36,217 nucleotides of DNA from Stappia sp. (GTDB lineage Bacteria; Pseudomonadota; Alphaproteobacteria; Rhizobiales; Stappiaceae): assembly GCA_002722295.1 (NCBI GenBank), contig PBLF01000009.1:23830-60046 (forward strand), in the 5' to 3' direction. The notes beneath the pieces are model-generated. The model worked only from the letters and a program-made list of their open reading frames with translations. It was not told where the DNA came from and made no database searches. Shown here piece by piece: positions 1 through 9,660 of the stretch (its first letter is position 1; every line of letters starts with the position of its first letter). Both the position numbers and the translations under genes were made by a program.

Positions 1-38
1 GCAGAATTTCGACTAGCGGACCGTAGTGGAGGGCTCGA

Positions 39-710
39 TTGCAGACGGACGATCTTCCCAACTACCGCTTCACTGCGAAGATCTCGGGGCCTCGCTATAC
101 CCCGCAAAAGGTCGAGATGGCCTACGCCATCGAGCACCGGGGCCTCTCGGTGATGCGAGGGAGGGCCGTCCGCCTCGTCCCGTGGACGTCGCTTCGATTC
201 GTGCACCTCCACGTCACGAGCGGGGTCGGCACCACTGGCTTTCCAGTCTACAGCGCGCGTCTAAGGACGCTTTTCATGTCGAGGGAAATCTCCTCGCTCG
301 ATTGGCTCGGAGAAGCGGAGGTCGATCGATCCGCGGAGTACGTTCGCTTCATGGAAGAACTGATTCCGTTTGCGGCCGCACGCAACCCACTGCTCCGCTT
401 GCGATACGGCGGCGACCCTTTGTTGGAAACGGTCATGCCGCTGGTGCTGACCCTCTTCGCAGTCCCGCTCACTCTCCTCCCATTCCTGATCCTGAAGGTG
501 CCACTCGGTTTTCTTGGAATCGCGGGGAAGAAGTCCCTTGGGAAGCTCATGGCGGGGCTTTTAACATCAGGGTTCGGCGTGGTGTTGAATGCTCTCCCCT
601 GGTCCAGCGGTAAACCCTTCGAGGCGCACGATCTGCCCGCGGCCGAACTTCCGATGAGATATCGGCAAGGTGCCGTCTACAAGGGTCATGTCGATCTTGA
701 CCAACGGTGA
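39..710 (+). CDS. hypothetical membrane protein
   Basis: I do not recognise this 223-residue protein. The N-terminal half (residues 1-115) looks soluble and mixed alpha/beta. A long hydrophobic stretch at about residues 128-163 and a weaker one at about 170-186 suggest two or three membrane passes, followed by a short polar tail. The TTG start at 39 is chosen because a GGAGGG Shine-Dalgarno sequence lies at 28-33 and an in-frame stop lies at 24-26; the ATG at 117 is the alternative. Codon choice (TTG, TTA, ACA, TTT) is less GC-biased than in the genes to the right. It sits on the 3' side of a tRNA-Ser gene, a common place for acquired DNA, so it may be a cargo gene. No function is proposed. 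Confidence 0.6.
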   Translation: MQTDDLPNYRFTAKISGPRYTPQKVEMAYAIEHRGLSVMRGRAVRLVPWTSLRFVHLHVTSGVGTTGFPVYSARLRTLFMSREISSLDWLGEAEVDRSAEYVRFMEELIPFAAARNPLLRLRYGGDPLLETVMPLVLTLFAVPLTLLPFLILKVPLGFLGIAGKKSLGKLMAGLLTSGFGVVLNALPWSSGKPFEAHDLPAAELPMRYRQGAVYKGHVDLDQR

Positions 711-1095
711 CGCACTGACCCTCCATGATTACTCTCGGGAACCTCGCGCATAGCAGCTTGGCTGGCACACGCAACGTCGCCTTTGCCCGTTCAGACACTG
801 AAGCTGTCCGGGCGCCAACCACCCTCCCACGGCATCGAGCCCAAACACGCACACGGCTGCTTTGGGGGAAATTTCCGGTCAGCGTGAACGGCCGCAATGG
901 GGGCGCACAGCTGCCACTCGTTGGTGCGTGTCTAAAGGTTACCGTCGGGCGTAAAGCGTCTGATTAAGAGCTTTTGCGTTGTCGCCCGGAGAACGCCCGC
1001 TTACAAAAGTAGTCAGGATTATCGTGTCTCGAAAATCGAGCAACTTTGCTCTAGTGGGAGAGCTCGCGCCGGAGACAATATCGTTTTATGGAAAA
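711..1095. other. gene-free stretch beside tRNA-Ser
   Basis: I see no convincing gene here. A short open frame at 725-967 has no family resemblance and no good ribosome-binding site. Base composition is visibly more AT-rich than in the core genes. A small hairpin at 1038-1051 with an A-run to its left could terminate the tRNA-Ser transcript. I found no second copy of the tRNA 3' end, so no attachment-site duplication is visible within the window. Confidence 0.4.
1032..1051 (-). terminator. possible terminator of tRNA-Ser
   Basis: On the minus strand GAGCA (1051-1047) and TGCTC (1042-1038) form a 5-bp stem around a 4-nt loop, followed by GATTTT. It lies about 45 nt past the tRNA 3' end. The stem is short, so support is modest. 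Confidence 0.35.
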
Positions 1096-1185
1096 TGGCG
1101 GAGAGAGAGGGATTCGAACCCTCGGAACGCTTGCGCGCTCAACGGTTTTCGAGACCGCCCCGTTCAACCACTCCGGCACCTCTCC
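1096..1185 (-). tRNA. tRNA-Ser (anticodon CGA)
   Basis: The 90-nt gene reads on the minus strand from GGAGAGG to CTCTCC-G-CCA, with the CCA end encoded. The anticodon stem GCGGT/ACCGT closes the loop CTCGAAA, giving anticodon CGA (decodes UCG). A long variable arm, TTGAGCGCGCAAGCG, is as expected for a serine tRNA, and the T-arm contains GGTTCGAATCC. Length and layout match the class II tRNA-Ser(CGA) of other bacteria. Its 3' end points toward the atypical gene at the left edge. Confidence 0.96.
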
Positions 1186-1219
1186 GCAAAACGAGATGTC
1201 GTGGTCTCGAGTGGAAGGC

Positions 1220-1248
1220 TACATAACCAAGACCGGCGCGCCCTGCAA
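1220..1248 (-). promoter_or_regulatory. candidate promoter of tRNA-Ser
   Basis: On the minus strand TTGCAG (1248-1243) and TATGTA (1225-1220) are separated by 17 nt. Transcription would begin about 25-30 nt before the mature tRNA. Sequence match only. Confidence 0.45.
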
Positions 1249-1376
1249 GGGGCAGTGTGGAATTTTCCAGCACTTTGATCCCGCGCTCCGCCGGCGGGAA
1301 CCACGAAGCCCGCACATGTGCCGTGCACCATGGCCACAGATGGCCAAAAACCCTTGGCCGGACCTGCCGCGCGCGA

Positions 1377-1404
1377 TTGACTTTGCCTTGCCGATCCGTA
1401 TAGT
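1377..1404 (+). promoter_or_regulatory. strong housekeeping promoter for rplU-rpmA
   Basis: TTGACT (1377-1382) and TATAGT (1399-1404) are separated by 16 nt, close to the sigma-70 consensus and unusually good for an alphaproteobacterium. It faces rplU, and the predicted leader from about 1411 to the ATG at 1687 is about 275 nt. The sequence just after the -35 box closely resembles that of the hpf promoter at 25415. Confidence 0.7.
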
Positions 1405-1519
1405 CGCGCTGCTTCGCAAAAGGGGTACTCCCCTGATCGTTGCCCGAGGCATTCCGCCGTCCCTGTCGTCCACCCTCAAAAGCTTCCCGTTCGGGAGCCG
1501 GTGACACCATGGCGGCAGA

Positions 1520-1551
1520 GCGCATGTCCGCATCAGGTGGACGCGCTTTTT
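1520..1551 (+). terminator. terminator-like hairpin inside the rplU leader
   Basis: GCGC-AT-GTCC (1520-1529) pairs with GGAC-GCGC (1539-1546) around a 9-nt loop with a 2-nt bulge, and TTTTT follows directly at 1547-1551. This is intrinsic-terminator architecture placed between promoter and gene, so an attenuator is a natural reading. Two more hairpins follow: CCCC/GGGG at about 1558-1570 and CCGCAGG-ATA-CCTGCGG at 1617-1633. Confidence 0.5.
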
Positions 1552-1686
1552 CAAAGTCCCCTCAACGGGGCGCCGCAGGGCACGTGGCAAAGCCGGCTGG
1601 CCGCCGGAGCGAGTTCCCGCAGGATACCTGCGGTTTCGCCGGGAGCGGCCGGTCGCCCACAGAACGAAAAGAAGGACGTGCGAGAC

Positions 1687-2301
1687 ATGTTCGCAGTGAT
1701 CAAGACGGGCGGCAAGCAGTACCGCGTCGCCCAGGATGACGTGCTGAAGGTTGAAAAGCTGGCCGGCGAGCCCGGCGAGACGGTGACTTTCGAGGATGTT
1801 CTCATGGTCGGTGGCGACACCGAGACCATGATCGGCGCTCCCCTCGTCGAGGGCGCGAGCGTTGTCGGTGAGGTGGTCGACCAGGCCCGCAACCGCAAGA
1901 TCATCATCTTCAAGAAGCGCCGCCGCCAGAACTCCCGCCGCCGCAATGGCCATCGCCAGAGCGTGACGCTGGTCAAGATCACCGAGATCCTGACCAAGGG
2001 CGCCAAGCCCTCCGCGAAGAAGAAGGCCGCTCCGAAGGCCGCCGCCAAGGAAGAGGCTTCCGAGGGCGAGCTTCCGGTGCTCTTCACGGCTCCGGACGCC
2101 CCGGCGGACGACCTGAAGAAGATTTCCGGCGTCGGTCCGGTGCTCGAGAAGAAGCTCAACGCTCTCGGCATCACGACCTATGCCCAGGTGGCGGGCTTCT
2201 CCGCCGAGGACATCGCCCGCGTCGACGAGGCCCTTTCCTTCAAGGGTCGCATCGAGCGCGACAACTGGATCGATCAGGCGAAGGAACTGGCGGCCAAGTA
2301 A
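1687..2301 (+). CDS. rplU: 50S ribosomal protein L21 with C-terminal helix-hairpin-helix extension
   Basis: L21 is a structural protein of the large ribosomal subunit that contacts 23S rRNA. Residues 1-103 are the usual L21 fold, starting [14 protein letters not shown] and containing the basic [17 protein letters not shown] segment. The protein is 204 residues, about twice the usual length. A Lys/Ala/Glu-rich linker (about 104-130) leads to a helix-hairpin-helix-like domain (about 142-202) with the core [16 protein letters not shown]. Such extensions are known in alphaproteobacterial L21; the function is not established, and nucleic-acid contact is an inference. The ATG at 1687 follows AAGGA at 1672-1676. 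It is followed after 78 bp by rpmA, as in most bacteria. Confidence 0.97.
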   Translation: MFAVIKTGGKQYRVAQDDVLKVEKLAGEPGETVTFEDVLMVGGDTETMIGAPLVEGASVVGEVVDQARNRKIIIFKKRRRQNSRRRNGHRQSVTLVKITEILTKGAKPSAKKKAAPKAAAKEEASEGELPVLFTAPDAPADDLKKISGVGPVLEKKLNALGITTYAQVAGFSAEDIARVDEALSFKGRIERDNWIDQAKELAAK

Positions 2302-2379
2302 GCGGTCGCGGGCGCGTCCGGCAAGCGGGACGCGCACTTCCTTCCAGACTGAAGACACGTTCGACGAGGAGTTTTCGTC

Positions 2380-2649
2380 ATGGCACACAAAAAAGCAGGT
2401 GGCTCGTCCCGTAACGGCCGCGATTCCGCCGGCCGCCGTCTGGGCATCAAGAAGTTCGGTGGCGAGGCCGTCATTCCGGGCAACATCATCGCGCGCCAGC
2501 GCGGCACCAAGTGGCATCCGGGCACGGGTGTTGGCATGGGCAAGGACCATACGATCTTTGCCACGATCGAGGGCACGGTGAGCTTCCGAGCAAAAGCCAA
2601 CAACCGAACGTTTATTTCCGTCATGCCGCTTGTAGACGCAGCAGAGTAA
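2380..2649 (+). CDS. rpmA: 50S ribosomal protein L27
   Basis: L27 lies near the peptidyl-transferase centre of the 50S subunit. At 89 residues it has the family length. It begins [16 protein letters not shown], with no cleavable N-terminal leader of the Firmicutes type, so the flexible N-terminal arm is exposed directly after Met removal. The conserved segments [17 protein letters not shown] ([11 protein letters not shown] here) and KWHPG are present. GAGGAG at 2366-2371 gives an 8-nt spacing to the ATG. It is co-transcribed with rplU, and the strong terminator at 2730 ends the unit. Confidence 0.98.
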   Translation: MAHKKAGGSSRNGRDSAGRRLGIKKFGGEAVIPGNIIARQRGTKWHPGTGVGMGKDHTIFATIEGTVSFRAKANNRTFISVMPLVDAAE

Positions 2650-2729
2650 CGCCGACGTGTTCCGAGTAACCCGCCGGCGTCCCATCGACCCGGCGGTTTC
2701 TCGAAAACCGGCATGATCTCGAGAGATCA

Positions 2730-2762
2730 GGGGAGATGGGCCGCCATCTCCCCTTTTCTTTT
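2730..2762 (+). terminator. intrinsic terminator of rplU-rpmA
   Basis: GGGGAGATGG (2730-2739) and CCATCTCCCC (2744-2753) form a perfect 10-bp stem with a 4-nt loop, followed by TTTTCTTTTG. It lies 80 bp after rpmA and only about 30 bp before the next start codon, so the acetyltransferase genes need read-through or a promoter overlapping this site. Confidence 0.9.
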
Positions 2763-2783
2763 GTCCATCGCCGGAGAACACCC

Positions 2784-3404
2784 ATGGTTGCCGATCTCGA
2801 GGATAGTTTAGAGGAAGAAAGTCTGGAGGCGGCGCTGTTGCCGCAGGACACCGACCGGCTGCGGCTCGACCTGCCGCGCGCCGACGATCTGGCCGATCTG
2901 GTCTTCCTCGCCAACAACCGCCGCATCGCGACGATGCTCGCGCATCTGCCGCACCCCTTCACGATCGCCGACGGGCGGGCCTATATCGCCAACGCCGCGC
3001 GTCACACGGCGAACCGCGCCAAGTTCGCCGTGCGCATGCGTTCGACCGGCCGCATCATCGGCGCCGTCGGCTACTCGGTGCTCGACGAGGGGGGCCCCGT
3101 CCACCTCGGCTACTGGATCGGGGAACCCTTCTGGGGCCAGGGCTTCGCCACCGAGGCCGCCCAGGCGATGGTCGACCATGTCTTCTCCACCACGCCGATG
3201 CATGTGCTTGCGGGAGCTGCCAGGGTCACCAACCCGGCCTCGCGGCGGGTGCTCGTCAAGTGCGGTTTCCAGTTCTCGGATCAGGGCATGATCTCCTCGC
3301 GCGGTGCGGGCGGGCCCATCTCCGTCGACCGTTTCATGCTCGACCGCAGCACCTGGCGCGCGCTGAAGCGCTGGGGGCGCAATTCCTGTCTGGAAAGCGC
3401 ATGA
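2784..3404 (+). CDS. GNAT family N-acetyltransferase (RimJ/RimL type)
   Basis: Predicted acetyl-CoA-dependent acyltransferase of 206 residues; the acceptor is unknown but RimJ/RimL relatives acetylate protein N-termini. After an acidic N-terminal tail (1-22), the fold contains RLRLDLPRADDLADLVFLANN and then the acetyl-CoA loop GYWIGEPFWGQGFATEA (about residues 111-127). The closing NPASRRVLVKCGF motif is also present. The ATG at 2784 is preferred over an upstream frame opening at 2736, because the latter lies inside the terminator stem and GGAGA at 2773-2777 serves 2784. The gene overlaps the next acetyltransferase by ATGA, so the two are translationally coupled. Confidence 0.88.
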   Translation: MVADLEDSLEEESLEAALLPQDTDRLRLDLPRADDLADLVFLANNRRIATMLAHLPHPFTIADGRAYIANAARHTANRAKFAVRMRSTGRIIGAVGYSVLDEGGPVHLGYWIGEPFWGQGFATEAAQAMVDHVFSTTPMHVLAGAARVTNPASRRVLVKCGFQFSDQGMISSRGAGGPISVDRFMLDRSTWRALKRWGRNSCLESA

Positions 3405-3979
3405 GCGGGAACCGGGAACAGATCCGCCTCGCGACGCGACGCCTCGTCCTTCGCCCGCTGGAACCGGGCGATGCGCTGGCGCTCGAATCCCTGTGCGGGC
3501 GTGACTTCGAGGTCGTGCGCTGGCTGACCTCGCCGCGCTGGCCCTATGAGGAGGGCTCCGCGGAAGCCTTCGCCCGCGCGGCATCGGCCACCCCGCCCGC
3601 GAACGGAGCCGGCGAGTTCGCCATAACGCTCGGCGGCGTCGTGATCGGCGTGGTCGCGATCAGGGCTGACGAGACGCTTCCGGGCGAAGAGGGCCTGCCG
3701 ACGCTGGGCTACTGGATCGGCAGGCCGTTTCAGGGCTTCGGCTATGGACGCGAAGCCGTTGCGGCCGCCTGCGCCTGGGCGTTCGAGGCTTCGGGTACAC
3801 CGGCACTTGCGGCGAGGGTGTTTGTCGACAATATCCGTTCGCAGGGCCTTTTGAACGCGCTCGGCTTCACGGCACGCGGACGCATGACCAGTTTTGCGCG
3901 TCCGCTTGGCGAAGAGCGCGAGAGCCTGGTGATGCACTGCGAGAGGGCAGCCTTCGCCTGGCCATCGGCCGCCGCGTGA
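3401..3979 (+). CDS. GNAT family N-acetyltransferase (RimJ/RimL type)
   Basis: A second acetyltransferase of 192 residues, opening with the family's LATRRLVLRPLEPGDALAL. The acetyl-CoA-binding motif GYWIGRPFQGFGYGREA and the C-terminal DNIRSQGLLNALGF are clear. It shares its architecture with the preceding gene but is clearly diverged from it, so it could be an old tandem duplicate. The start codon overlaps the upstream stop (ATGA at 3401-3404). The substrate cannot be read from sequence. Position between rpmA and obgE hints at a link with ribosomal proteins, but this is only context. Confidence 0.87.
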   Translation: MSGNREQIRLATRRLVLRPLEPGDALALESLCGRDFEVVRWLTSPRWPYEEGSAEAFARAASATPPANGAGEFAITLGGVVIGVVAIRADETLPGEEGLPTLGYWIGRPFQGFGYGREAVAAACAWAFEASGTPALAARVFVDNIRSQGLLNALGFTARGRMTSFARPLGEERESLVMHCERAAFAWPSAAA

Positions 3980-3985
3980 CACGCA

Positions 3986-4008
3986 CGGCGGCGACACTCT
4001 CGCCGCCG
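3986..4008 (+). terminator. GC-rich stem-loop after the acetyltransferases
   Basis: CGGCGGCGA (3986-3994) and TCGCCGCCG (4000-4008) form a perfect 9-bp stem with a 5-nt loop just after the stop codon at 3979. No T-run follows, so it may only pause or stabilise RNA. Confidence 0.45.
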
Positions 4009-4010
4009 CA

Positions 4011-5166
<1,156 letters not shown>

Positions 5167-5287
5167 TGAACGTGCGCGACGCAGGCCCGGTGTCCGACGG
5201 GCTGCGCCCGCGTTCCGTCTTCCCCGCGGCGGGCCGATTGGCACGCCGCCCTTCCTCGGGCGTTCCTTTCATGAAGTGAAATCGGAC

Positions 5288-6505
5288 ATGTCCAGCATTG
5301 CTCCCTCGTCCACGGCCGAAACGGGCCGGCTTTCCAGCTACAAGCGCATCGTCGTCAAGATCGGCTCCGCGCTGCTCGTCGAGAACGGCAAGCTCAAACG
5401 GGCCTGGCTCGACGCGCTGGCCGAGGACCTTTCGCGACTTGCACGCGGCGGCGCGGAGCTGATCGTCGTTTCGTCCGGCGCCATCGCCCTCGGGCGTGGC
5501 GTTCTCTCGCTGCCGAGCGGGGCGTTGAGGCTCGAACAGGCCCAGGCGGCAGCCTCCGTCGGGCAGATCGCCCTGGCACGGGCCTATGCGGAGGCCCTCG
5601 GCGCGCGCGGCATCGTGGCGGGGCAGGTGCTGCTCACACTCGGCGACACCGAAGAGCGCCGGCGCTATCTCAACGCACGCGAGACGCTGGGTACCCTGCT
5701 CAAGCTTGGCGCGGTGCCGATCGTCAACGAAAACGATACGGTCGCCACCTCCGAAATCCGCTACGGCGACAACGACCGGCTCGCGGCACGTGTCGCCACC
5801 ATGGCGAGCGCCGACTGCCTCGTGCTGCTGTCAGACGTGGACGGCCTCTACACCGCGCCGCCGGCGCAAGATCCGGACGCCGTGTTCCTGCCGGAGGTGG
5901 CCGCCATTACCGCCGAGATCGAGGCGATGGCCGGTGCCGCGGGTTCGGAACTGTCGCGCGGCGGCATGCGCACCAAGATCGACGCCGCGAAGATCGCAAC
6001 CTCGGCGGGCACCGTGATGGTCATCGCCAGCGGCAAGGAGCTCAACCCGCTGGCACGGATCGAGGATGGGGCCAGGGCCACGTGGTTTGCGGCCCGCTCG
6101 ACGCCCGCAAGCGCGCGTCACGCCTGGATCGGCGGGCATCTCGAGCCACGCGGAACGCTTCAGGTGGACGCCGGCGCGATCAGGGCCGTTGTCTCGGGCA
6201 AGAGCCTCTTGCCGGCGGGCGTGAAGGCGATCGAGGGCGAATTCTCGCGCGGCGACACCGTCAGGATCGTGGATCCCGACGGACGTGACATCGGGCGTGG
6301 TCTTGTTGCCTATGACCACCCGGAGGCACTGTTGATCATGGGCCGCAACAGCCGCGAGATCGAGACGATCCTCGGATACGCGGGCCGCGCGGAAATGATC
6401 CATCGCGACGATCTCGTTCTGAGCGATCACACGCTCGGCGCGACAAAAACAAGCGACATGCACAAGACGCAAGACAACACTCAGGGGAGCGAAGGCAATG
6501 CTTGA
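5288..6505 (+). CDS. proB: glutamate 5-kinase with PUA domain
   Basis: First step of proline synthesis: ATP-dependent phosphorylation of L-glutamate to glutamyl 5-phosphate in the cytoplasm. The amino-acid kinase domain occupies about residues 17-270, with [29 protein letters not shown] and the segment [15 protein letters not shown]-terminal PUA domain (about 290-370) contains [17 protein letters not shown]. The ATG at 5288 gives 405 residues, slightly longer than usual at both ends; the last ~25 residues are polar and poorly conserved-looking. The ribosome-binding site is weak. It overlaps proA by 8 nt (6498-6505), so the two enzymes are likely translationally coupled. Confidence 0.96.
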   Translation: MSSIAPSSTAETGRLSSYKRIVVKIGSALLVENGKLKRAWLDALAEDLSRLARGGAELIVVSSGAIALGRGVLSLPSGALRLEQAQAAASVGQIALARAYAEALGARGIVAGQVLLTLGDTEERRRYLNARETLGTLLKLGAVPIVNENDTVATSEIRYGDNDRLAARVATMASADCLVLLSDVDGLYTAPPAQDPDAVFLPEVAAITAEIEAMAGAAGSELSRGGMRTKIDAAKIATSAGTVMVIASGKELNPLARIEDGARATWFAARSTPASARHAWIGGHLEPRGTLQVDAGAIRAVVSGKSLLPAGVKAIEGEFSRGDTVRIVDPDGRDIGRGLVAYDHPEALLIMGRNSREIETILGYAGRAEMIHRDDLVLSDHTLGATKTSDMHKTQDNTQGSEGNA

Positions 6506-7781
6506 GCGGGTGGAAACAACGGCGGATATCGCCGGTCTGATGAACGGAATCGGCAGGCGTGCGCGCAAGGCGGCGCGCAAGCTGGCCACCCTGCCGTCCG
6601 CGCAGAAGAATGAAGCCCTTCGGGCCATGGCAACGGCCGTGCGCGCGAAGCGTGCGGAGATCCTTGCCGCCAATGCCCTGGACGTGGAGGCCATGACCGC
6701 CAACGGCCAGACTGCGGCATATCTCGACCGGGGGCGGCTGGACGACGAGCGCATCGAGGCCATCGCGCAGGGGCTTGAGGCCATTGCCGCCCTCGCCGAC
6801 CCTGTCGGCGAGGTGACCGCAGCATGGGATCGTCCGAACGGCCTGAAGATCGAGCGTGTACGCACGCCGCTGGGTGTCATCGGCGTCATCTACGAGAGCC
6901 GGCCCAACGTGACGGCCGATGCCGGGGCATTGTGCCTGAAGGCGGGCAACGCGGTGATCCTGCGCGGCGGCTCGGACACAATCCGCTCCAACCTGGCACT
7001 CCATGCGGCTCTTGCGCACGGACTTGCGGAGGCCGGCCTGCCGGAGGACGCCATCCAGGTGGTGCCGGTGACCGATCGCGCCGCCGTCGGCGAGATGCTC
7101 AAGGGTCTGGAGGGCACGCTCGACGTGATCGTGCCGCGTGGCGGCAAGAGCCTCGTGGCGCGCGTTCAGGCCGATGCGCGGGTTCCCGTGTTCGCCCATC
7201 TGGAGGGCCTGTGCCACCTCGTGATCGACAAGGCGGCCGACCGCGACATGGCGGTGGAGGTGGTGCGCAACGCCAAGATGCGCCGCACCGGCGTGTGTGG
7301 CGCGGTGGAAACGCTGCTTGTGGACCGCGCTGTCGTCTCCACCCATCTCGAGCCGATCTGTCGCGCGCTGATCGAGGCCGGCTGCGAGATCCGTGGCGAC
7401 GAAACCGTGTGCGCCGCCATTCCCCAGGCCGTGCCCGCACGCGCCGAGGACTGGAGCACGGAGTATCTGGACGCCATCGTCTCGATCAAGGTCGTCGATG
7501 ATCTGGAGGCCGCAATCGACCACATCGAGGCCTATGGCTCGCATCATACGGACGGCATCATCACGGATGATCAGGCGGCGGCGGAACGCTTCTTCGCCGA
7601 GGTCGATTCCGCGATCCTCACCCACAATGCCTCGACCCAGTTCGCCGACGGCGGCGAGTTCGGCATGGGAGCGGAGATCGGCATCGCCACCGGACGAATG
7701 CATGCGCGCGGCCCGGTCGGCGTGGAGCAACTCACGAGCTTCAAGTACCGTGTTCGCGGTACGGGACAGGTGCGACCCTGA
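6498..7781 (+). CDS. proA: gamma-glutamyl phosphate reductase
   Basis: Second step of proline synthesis: NADPH-dependent reduction of glutamyl 5-phosphate to glutamate semialdehyde. The 427-residue length is typical. Aldehyde dehydrogenase-fold signatures include [20 protein letters not shown] (about 126-145) and ILRGGSD (154-160). The catalytic cysteine is Cys267 in [15 protein letters not shown]. Toward the C-terminus SHHTDGII and the [11 protein letters not shown] segment are conserved in the family. It overlaps proB by 8 nt and nadD by 1 nt (TGATG), placing all three on one transcript. Confidence 0.97.
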   Translation: MLERVETTADIAGLMNGIGRRARKAARKLATLPSAQKNEALRAMATAVRAKRAEILAANALDVEAMTANGQTAAYLDRGRLDDERIEAIAQGLEAIAALADPVGEVTAAWDRPNGLKIERVRTPLGVIGVIYESRPNVTADAGALCLKAGNAVILRGGSDTIRSNLALHAALAHGLAEAGLPEDAIQVVPVTDRAAVGEMLKGLEGTLDVIVPRGGKSLVARVQADARVPVFAHLEGLCHLVIDKAADRDMAVEVVRNAKMRRTGVCGAVETLLVDRAVVSTHLEPICRALIEAGCEIRGDETVCAAIPQAVPARAEDWSTEYLDAIVSIKVVDDLEAAIDHIEAYGSHHTDGIITDDQAAAERFFAEVDSAILTHNASTQFADGGEFGMGAEIGIATGRMHARGPVGVEQLTSFKYRVRGTGQVRP

Positions 7782-8425
7782 TGGTGACGCGCGGCGGCGG
7801 GGACGTCGCCGACAGCCATCTGCGCATTCCCCACGCGGAGCGGGGAAACCGGATCGGTCTGTTCGGAGGATCGTTCAATCCGCCGCACTCCGGGCACAGG
7901 CTCGTCGCGGACATTGCGTTGAAACGCCTCCGCCTCGATCAGGTCTGGTGGCTGGTGACACCGGGCAACCCGCTCAAGGACCACAGCGGGCTTGCGGATC
8001 TCGGCACGCGCGTCGCCAAGGTGAAGCAGCTTGCCCACCATCCGGCGATGCGGGTGACCGCACTCGAGGCGGGACTCGGCTCGAGCTTCAGCGCGCGTAC
8101 CATCGCCCGGCTCAAGGCCCTGCGGCCGGGCCTTTCCTTCGTCTGGGTGATGGGGGCCGACAATCTCGCCGGTTTTCACCGCTGGCAGGACTGGCGGGGC
8201 ATCATGGAGAGCGTTCCGGTGGCGGTGGTCGACCGGCCGGGAGCAACCCTGTCCGCCGTTTCGGCGCCGGCCGCGCAGGCGTTTGCGCGCCACCGCTGGC
8301 CGGAGGCAGCGGCGGCACGGCTTGCAGGCGCCTGGCCGCCGGCCTGGGTGTTCCTGCATGGCCCGCGCGATCCGGCCTCGTCCACGGATCTGCGCCGGCG
8401 TGCTGAGCCCGGCCAGGAGGCCTGA
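7781..8425 (+). CDS. nadD: nicotinate-nucleotide adenylyltransferase
   Basis: Transfers AMP from ATP to nicotinate mononucleotide, giving deamido-NAD, in NAD synthesis. The HxGH nucleotidyltransferase signature is GSFNPPHSGH at residues 30-39. WWLVTPGNPLK, FVWVMGADNL and the ATP-binding SSTDLR (200-205) are also present. The 214-residue length is normal, but about 24 residues precede the first conserved strand, so a later start is possible. The ATG overlaps the proA stop by one base. The chain nadD-rsfS-rlmH is widely conserved in alphaproteobacteria. Confidence 0.96.
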   Translation: MVTRGGGDVADSHLRIPHAERGNRIGLFGGSFNPPHSGHRLVADIALKRLRLDQVWWLVTPGNPLKDHSGLADLGTRVAKVKQLAHHPAMRVTALEAGLGSSFSARTIARLKALRPGLSFVWVMGADNLAGFHRWQDWRGIMESVPVAVVDRPGATLSAVSAPAAQAFARHRWPEAAAARLAGAWPPAWVFLHGPRDPASSTDLRRRAEPGQEA

Positions 8426-8627
8426 AACCAGCTCGACGTAGCGGAAGATTGCGGGCGACCGCAAGGAAGCGTCTTGAAAACGCCACCAAGCAACGTCACT
8501 CTATATCTTGCGTCAGGGAGTCGCGCATTGTCGCGATATGGCGTAAGGGACTTGCCCCGGCAGCGGCCATGACGGCTTCCGCCGATGGCTGGCCCGAAAC
8601 ACGGCACGAAAGGCATAACGTCTGAGC

Positions 8628-9038
8628 ATGACCTTTGAAAGCGAGGGGGCGTCCTCCGCCACCTCCCACTCCGCAGCCTCCGGCACGCCGCAGCGTGCGG
8701 ACCTGCTTGAAACCGTCCTTGCCTCTCTGGAGGATTCCAAGGCAGAGGACGTCGTCACCATCGACATCACCGGCAAGTCGCCGATGGCCGACCAGGTCAT
8801 CGTGGCCTCCGGCCGTTCCCACCGCCACGTGGGCGCGATCGCCGACCACCTGCTGCGTGACATCAAGGACGCCGGACATGGCGGAGCGCAGGTCGAGGGC
8901 GTGCCCCAGTGCGACTGGGTTCTGATCGATGCGGGCGACGTCGTCGTCCACGTTTTCAGACCCGAGGTTCGCGCCTTCTACAACATCGAAAAGTTGTGGT
9001 CGGCCGATCTGACGGCACCGGTGCACTACTCCGGCTGA
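8628..9038 (+). CDS. rsfS: ribosomal silencing factor RsfS
   Basis: Binds L14 on the 50S subunit and blocks joining to the 30S in starvation. The 136-residue protein has a variable Ser/Ala-rich head (1-22) and then the DUF143/RsfS domain. Recognisable segments are TGKSPMADQVIVASGRSHRH, the DWVLIDAGDVVVHVF strand pair and the closing EVRAFYNIEKLWS. A 202-bp gap separates it from nadD. That gap holds small inverted repeats (TCGCG/CGCGA at 8521-8536) but no promoter I can defend. Confidence 0.96.
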   Translation: MTFESEGASSATSHSAASGTPQRADLLETVLASLEDSKAEDVVTIDITGKSPMADQVIVASGRSHRHVGAIADHLLRDIKDAGHGGAQVEGVPQCDWVLIDAGDVVVHVFRPEVRAFYNIEKLWSADLTAPVHYSG

Positions 9039-9177
9039 CGCCGGGCGTGCTTGGCGGTGACCCCGGCCGGCCTGACCGGCCGGCGGAAAAGAAGTGCGCG
9101 CTTGCCGGCTTGTCCCGGGACCGCCGACAGGCGAAATCGTCCGCGGGTCGCCCCATACCCGCGCCATACGGGCTCCG

Positions 9178-9660
9178 ATGCGTTTTCACATTGCCTGCAT
9201 CGGCCGGCTGAAGGCCGGCCCCGAGCGTGATCTCTTCGCGCGCTACACGGACCGGGTCGGCAAGGCCGGACGCGCGCTTTCACTCGGCCCGATCGAGATC
9301 AGCGAGATTGCCGAGTCGCGTGCCCAGCGCGCCGCCGACCGCAAGGACGAGGAAGCGCGGGCGCTTCTCGCCGCCATACCGGCCGGGGCACTCATCGTGG
9401 CACTCGACGAGACGGGAAAGACGGTCTCGAGCGAGACTTTCGCCGAACGCATCGCCGACTGGCGCGACTCCGGCGTCTCCGACCTTGCCTTCGCCATCGG
9501 CGGGCCCGACGGCCATGGCGCGGAGCTGCTCGCGGCCGCGCGCATGACGCTGGCCCTGGGGCCCATGACCTGGCCGCACCAGATCGCGCGCGCGCTGATT
9601 GCGGAACAGGTCTACCGTGCCATCACGATCCTCGCCGGACACCCCTATCATCGCGCCTGA
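9178..9660 (+). CDS. rlmH: 23S rRNA (pseudouridine(1915)-N3)-methyltransferase
   Basis: SPOUT-family methyltransferase that methylates the modified pseudouridine 1915 in helix 69 of 23S rRNA on assembled 70S ribosomes, using S-adenosylmethionine. At 160 residues it has the family length. The SAM-binding trefoil-knot segments are FAIGGPDGHG (105-114) and GPMTWPHQIARAL (128-140), followed by EQVYRA. The start at 9178 (MRFHIACIGRLK) matches the usual N-terminus; a longer frame opening at 9094 is not supported. A GC-rich inverted repeat (CCGGCCGG at 9063-9070 and 9076-9083) lies between rsfS and this gene. Confidence 0.96.
   Translation: MRFHIACIGRLKAGPERDLFARYTDRVGKAGRALSLGPIEISEIAESRAQRAADRKDEEARALLAAIPAGALIVALDETGKTVSSETFAERIADWRDSGVSDLAFAIGGPDGHGAELLAAARMTLALGPMTWPHQIARALIAEQVYRAITILAGHPYHRA

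Noticed and set aside
725..967. Small gene between the membrane protein and tRNA-Ser
   Set aside because: No ribosome-binding site, no recognisable domain and composition like non-coding DNA.
979..1504. Open frames across tRNA-Ser
   Set aside because: They contain the translated tRNA sequence, a well-known false protein signature.
1501..1686. N-terminal extension of L21
   Set aside because: The frame is open, but L21 proteins begin at [12 protein letters not shown] and the stretch holds RNA hairpins.
8474..8507. Promoter TTGAAA...TATATC before rsfS
   Set aside because: The spacer is 22 nt, too long for a normal sigma-70 promoter.
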